Shown here: in pieces, positions 62,424 to 64,000 of the stretch
Layout: every line of letters begins with the position of its first letter
Numbering within the stretch: position 1 is the stretch's first letter
Assembly (NCBI GenBank): GCA_017423025.1
Contig: JAFPGC010000027.1
Coordinates: 45,135 to 109,134 of the forward strand
Direction of reading: 5' to 3'
Origin: Bacteroidales bacterium
Lineage (GTDB): Bacteria > Bacteroidota > Bacteroidia > Bacteroidales > UBA932
DNA length: 64,000 nt
Notes under the pieces: generated by a model
The model's input: only the letters and a program-made list of their open reading frames with translations
The model's database searches: none
Told to the model about the DNA's origin: nothing
Position numbers and translations under genes: made by a program

Positions 62424-64000
62424 CTATTTGCGCGCGGCCATGATATCCAAAAGGTAGCCGGGCGTGAAGAACTTGTCTATGAACTGGTAGTAGCCCAGCA
62501 AGGGAAGCACGGCCTTGTACTGCTCGGCCAGAAGGCCCTTTTTGATACGTATGTCGCCCGGTCCGGCGATGTCAAGGACGTTCTGGTCGTCGGCCGAATA
62601 CGCCTTCCACTCCACCTTGTCAGTGGAAGGGTTGCCGCAGCGGGCGAAATTGGTCCACATCTGCTGAACGGTGGTGAAAATTTCATCGGAGATGTTGGTT
62701 CCGTTGAAACTGCTGGCCGTCCCTACGCCGCGAAGGTTGAACACAAAAATGAGCTCCACGGAATGGGCGGCTCCCAGGTCCGCATTGCTGCTTGGATAGG
62801 ACCAGTAGTAGGAGAACGTCTTGTTGAACGCGCTCTGCACGTCGAGTTGCAGGAGCATGGGAACCCGGAACATGAGCTCATTGATGAACTCCGTCTCTAC
62901 AAGTCCCGGCTCCTGGAACCGGCATACCCGCTTAAATTCCTCGTAATACTTCTTGTCCTCTTCCTTCAGGTAGGGGACGGCATCGCCTGCGGCGCGCTGG
63001 GCGTATAGCTTTTGCTCTTCAAAGCTCAGCATCGGACCCTCACCCATGAACAGCCTCATCTCGTCGGCCGTGCTGCCGGCCATGATGGATATGTGCTTCG
63101 CATAGCCCTTCTTGTACATCTCGATGGGGGCCTCAGGAAGCACCTCCGTACCGTAGTAAGGGCAAGATGTAAACCTACCCACGGCATTGACATACGCCTC
63201 CTGGAGTTTTTCTTCGGTAAGGGCCATAATATCGTCCATGGTCTTGCAGCCAGTGTACTCCAGCAGCGCCTTGGTTTTGCCCTGCGCAGCTTCGCAGCCC
63301 ACCGGGAAGGCCAGGGTGGTGGAGCCGCTTTGGGCGATGACCTTCTGGAAATACCGGTTGGCCTCCTTCATGACCGGCAGGATGGAGACGGAGCCGCCGC
63401 CGGCGCTTTGCCCGAAGATGGTCACGTTGCCCGGGTCGCCGCCGAAAGCGGCGATGTTCTCGTGCACCCACCTGAGCGCCATGGCCTGGTCCAGCAGGCC
63501 GTTGCAGGGCGCCGTCTTGAAGGCTTCGCCGCCGGGTATCGAGGAGAAGTCCATGAAGCCGTACATATTCAGGCGGTAGTTGATGGTCACCATAATGATG
63601 TCACTATGAACCTGGACCAGGTTGGCTCCGCTGTAGGAGGCTTGCGAACCCGAACCGACGACGTATGCTCCGCCGTGGATCCAAACCATCACCGGCTTCT
63701 TCTTGGTATCGTCGTCGGTGTTGACCCAGATGTTCAGATAGAGGCAATCCTCGGAGCACTGCTTCTGCACGCAATCCGGGTAGCCGGTTGCGCCGAAAGC
63801 ATTTTTTCCGTAGTATTTAGCCTCAAAGACCCCCTCGCACGCATCTACGTACTCCGGCGCCTTGAAGCGGCGCTCGCCCACGGGCGGCTTCGCGTAGGGG
63901 ATGCCCAGCCACGACGCCACTCCATGCTCCTCGATTCCGACGAAGGTGCCGTTTACGCACTTCACGGCATGGGCCTTGTCGTAGTCTCCCGTAATTTCGC
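62424..64000 (-). CDS. Type B carboxylesterase (5' end outside window)
   Basis: About 525 residues visible; the frame stays open to the right edge (EITGDYDKAHAVKCVNGT before the first GTG), so the true start and any signal peptide lie outside. Carboxylesterase/para-nitrobenzyl-esterase family: GIPYAKPPVGERRFKAPE, EDCLYLNIWVN, VWIHGGAYVVGS (oxyanion hole) and IFGQSAGGGSVS (nucleophile Ser). Hydrolyses esters or amides. Upstream of the amidohydrolase-importer genes, so it may release their substrates. Confidence 0.88.
   Translation of the reverse strand, partial: EITGDYDKAHAVKCVNGTFVGIEEHGVASWLGIPYAKPPVGERRFKAPEYVDACEGVFEAKYYGKNAFGATGYPDCVQKQCSEDCLYLNIWVNTDDDTKKKPVMVWIHGGAYVVGSGSQASYSGANLVQVHSDIIMVTINYRLNMYGFMDFSSIPGGEAFKTAPCNGLLDQAMALRWVHENIAAFGGDPGNVTIFGQSAGGGSVSILPVMKEANRYFQKVIAQSGSTTLAFPVGCEAAQGKTKALLEYTGCKTMDDIMALTEEKLQEAYVNAVGRFTSCPYYGTEVLPEAPIEMYKKGYAKHISIMAGSTADEMRLFMGEGPMLSFEEQKLYAQRAAGDAVPYLKEEDKKYYEEFKRVCRFQEPGLVETEFINELMFRVPMLLQLDVQSAFNKTFSYYWSYPSSNADLGAAHSVELIFVFNLRGVGTASSFNGTNISDEIFTTVQQMWTNFARCGNPSTDKVEWKAYSADDQNVLDIAGPGDIRIKKGLLAEQYKAVLPLLGYYQFIDKFFTPGYLLDIMAARK

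Noticed and set aside
1-64000. CRISPR arrays, rRNA genes, complete tRNAs, insertion sequences, integrases or reverse transcriptases
   Set aside because: None was found on either strand by reading the sequence and the translated frames.

Overview
The window looks like chromosome from a GC-rich (roughly 55-58% by eye) member of the Bacteroidales. The evidence is a SusC/SusD pair, a hybrid two-component regulator, many lipoproteins, start codons without Shine-Dalgarno sequences, and promoters of the Bacteroidetes type (-7 box TAnnTTTG). The genus cannot be read from the sequence alone.

Layout. 1-2496: the end of a zinc-dependent polyol/sugar-phosphate dehydrogenase, coupled to a tandem class II aldolase. 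2497-6349: an AT-rich island with one fimbrillin-like lipoprotein. Its C-terminus resembles the variable domain of diversity-generating retroelement targets. It is preceded by an unannotated 43-residue peptide gene, and the flanks hold a well-supported small RNA candidate, a covarying hairpin pair and a tRNA-Ser-like remnant. 6350-9951: an alpha/beta hydrolase, an AraC regulator, an FMN-binding lipoprotein and a secreted esterase. 10045-37702: a polysaccharide utilisation locus. One arm (minus strand) is SusC-SusD-surface lipoprotein-GH5-GH106. The divergent arm is hybrid regulator-sialate acetylesterase-GH78. Three GH3 enzymes and an MgtC-like protein follow. The GH78/GH106 pair suggests a rhamnose-containing glycan.

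37703-42741: a minus-strand operon (TPR membrane protein, YebC, lipoprotein esterase, glycosyltransferase) divergent from recF and a DUF721 gene. 42832-49384: six tightly packed genes for an alarmone synthetase, an aminoglycoside-phosphotransferase-like kinase, a cation/proton antiporter, a fused SpoIIE phosphatase/RsbW kinase, a STAS protein and a cytidylate-kinase-like protein. This looks like a stress-signalling partner-switch unit.

49464-64000: a long minus-strand cluster. It contains two paralogous ~900-residue all-in-one ABC importers (permease, substrate-binding domain and ATPase in one chain), two YtcJ-like amidohydrolases, a carboxylesterase, a MATE exporter, a cupin, an unknown two-helix membrane protein, and a phosphoglycerate mutase that carries a lipoprotein signal peptide. 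In both importers the two parts of the substrate-binding domain appear in swapped order, which suggests a circular permutation. This cluster is the best candidate for an undescribed system.

Across the window the heptamer GGCCGAT/ATCGGCC is far commoner than chance, and it is absent from the AT-rich island.
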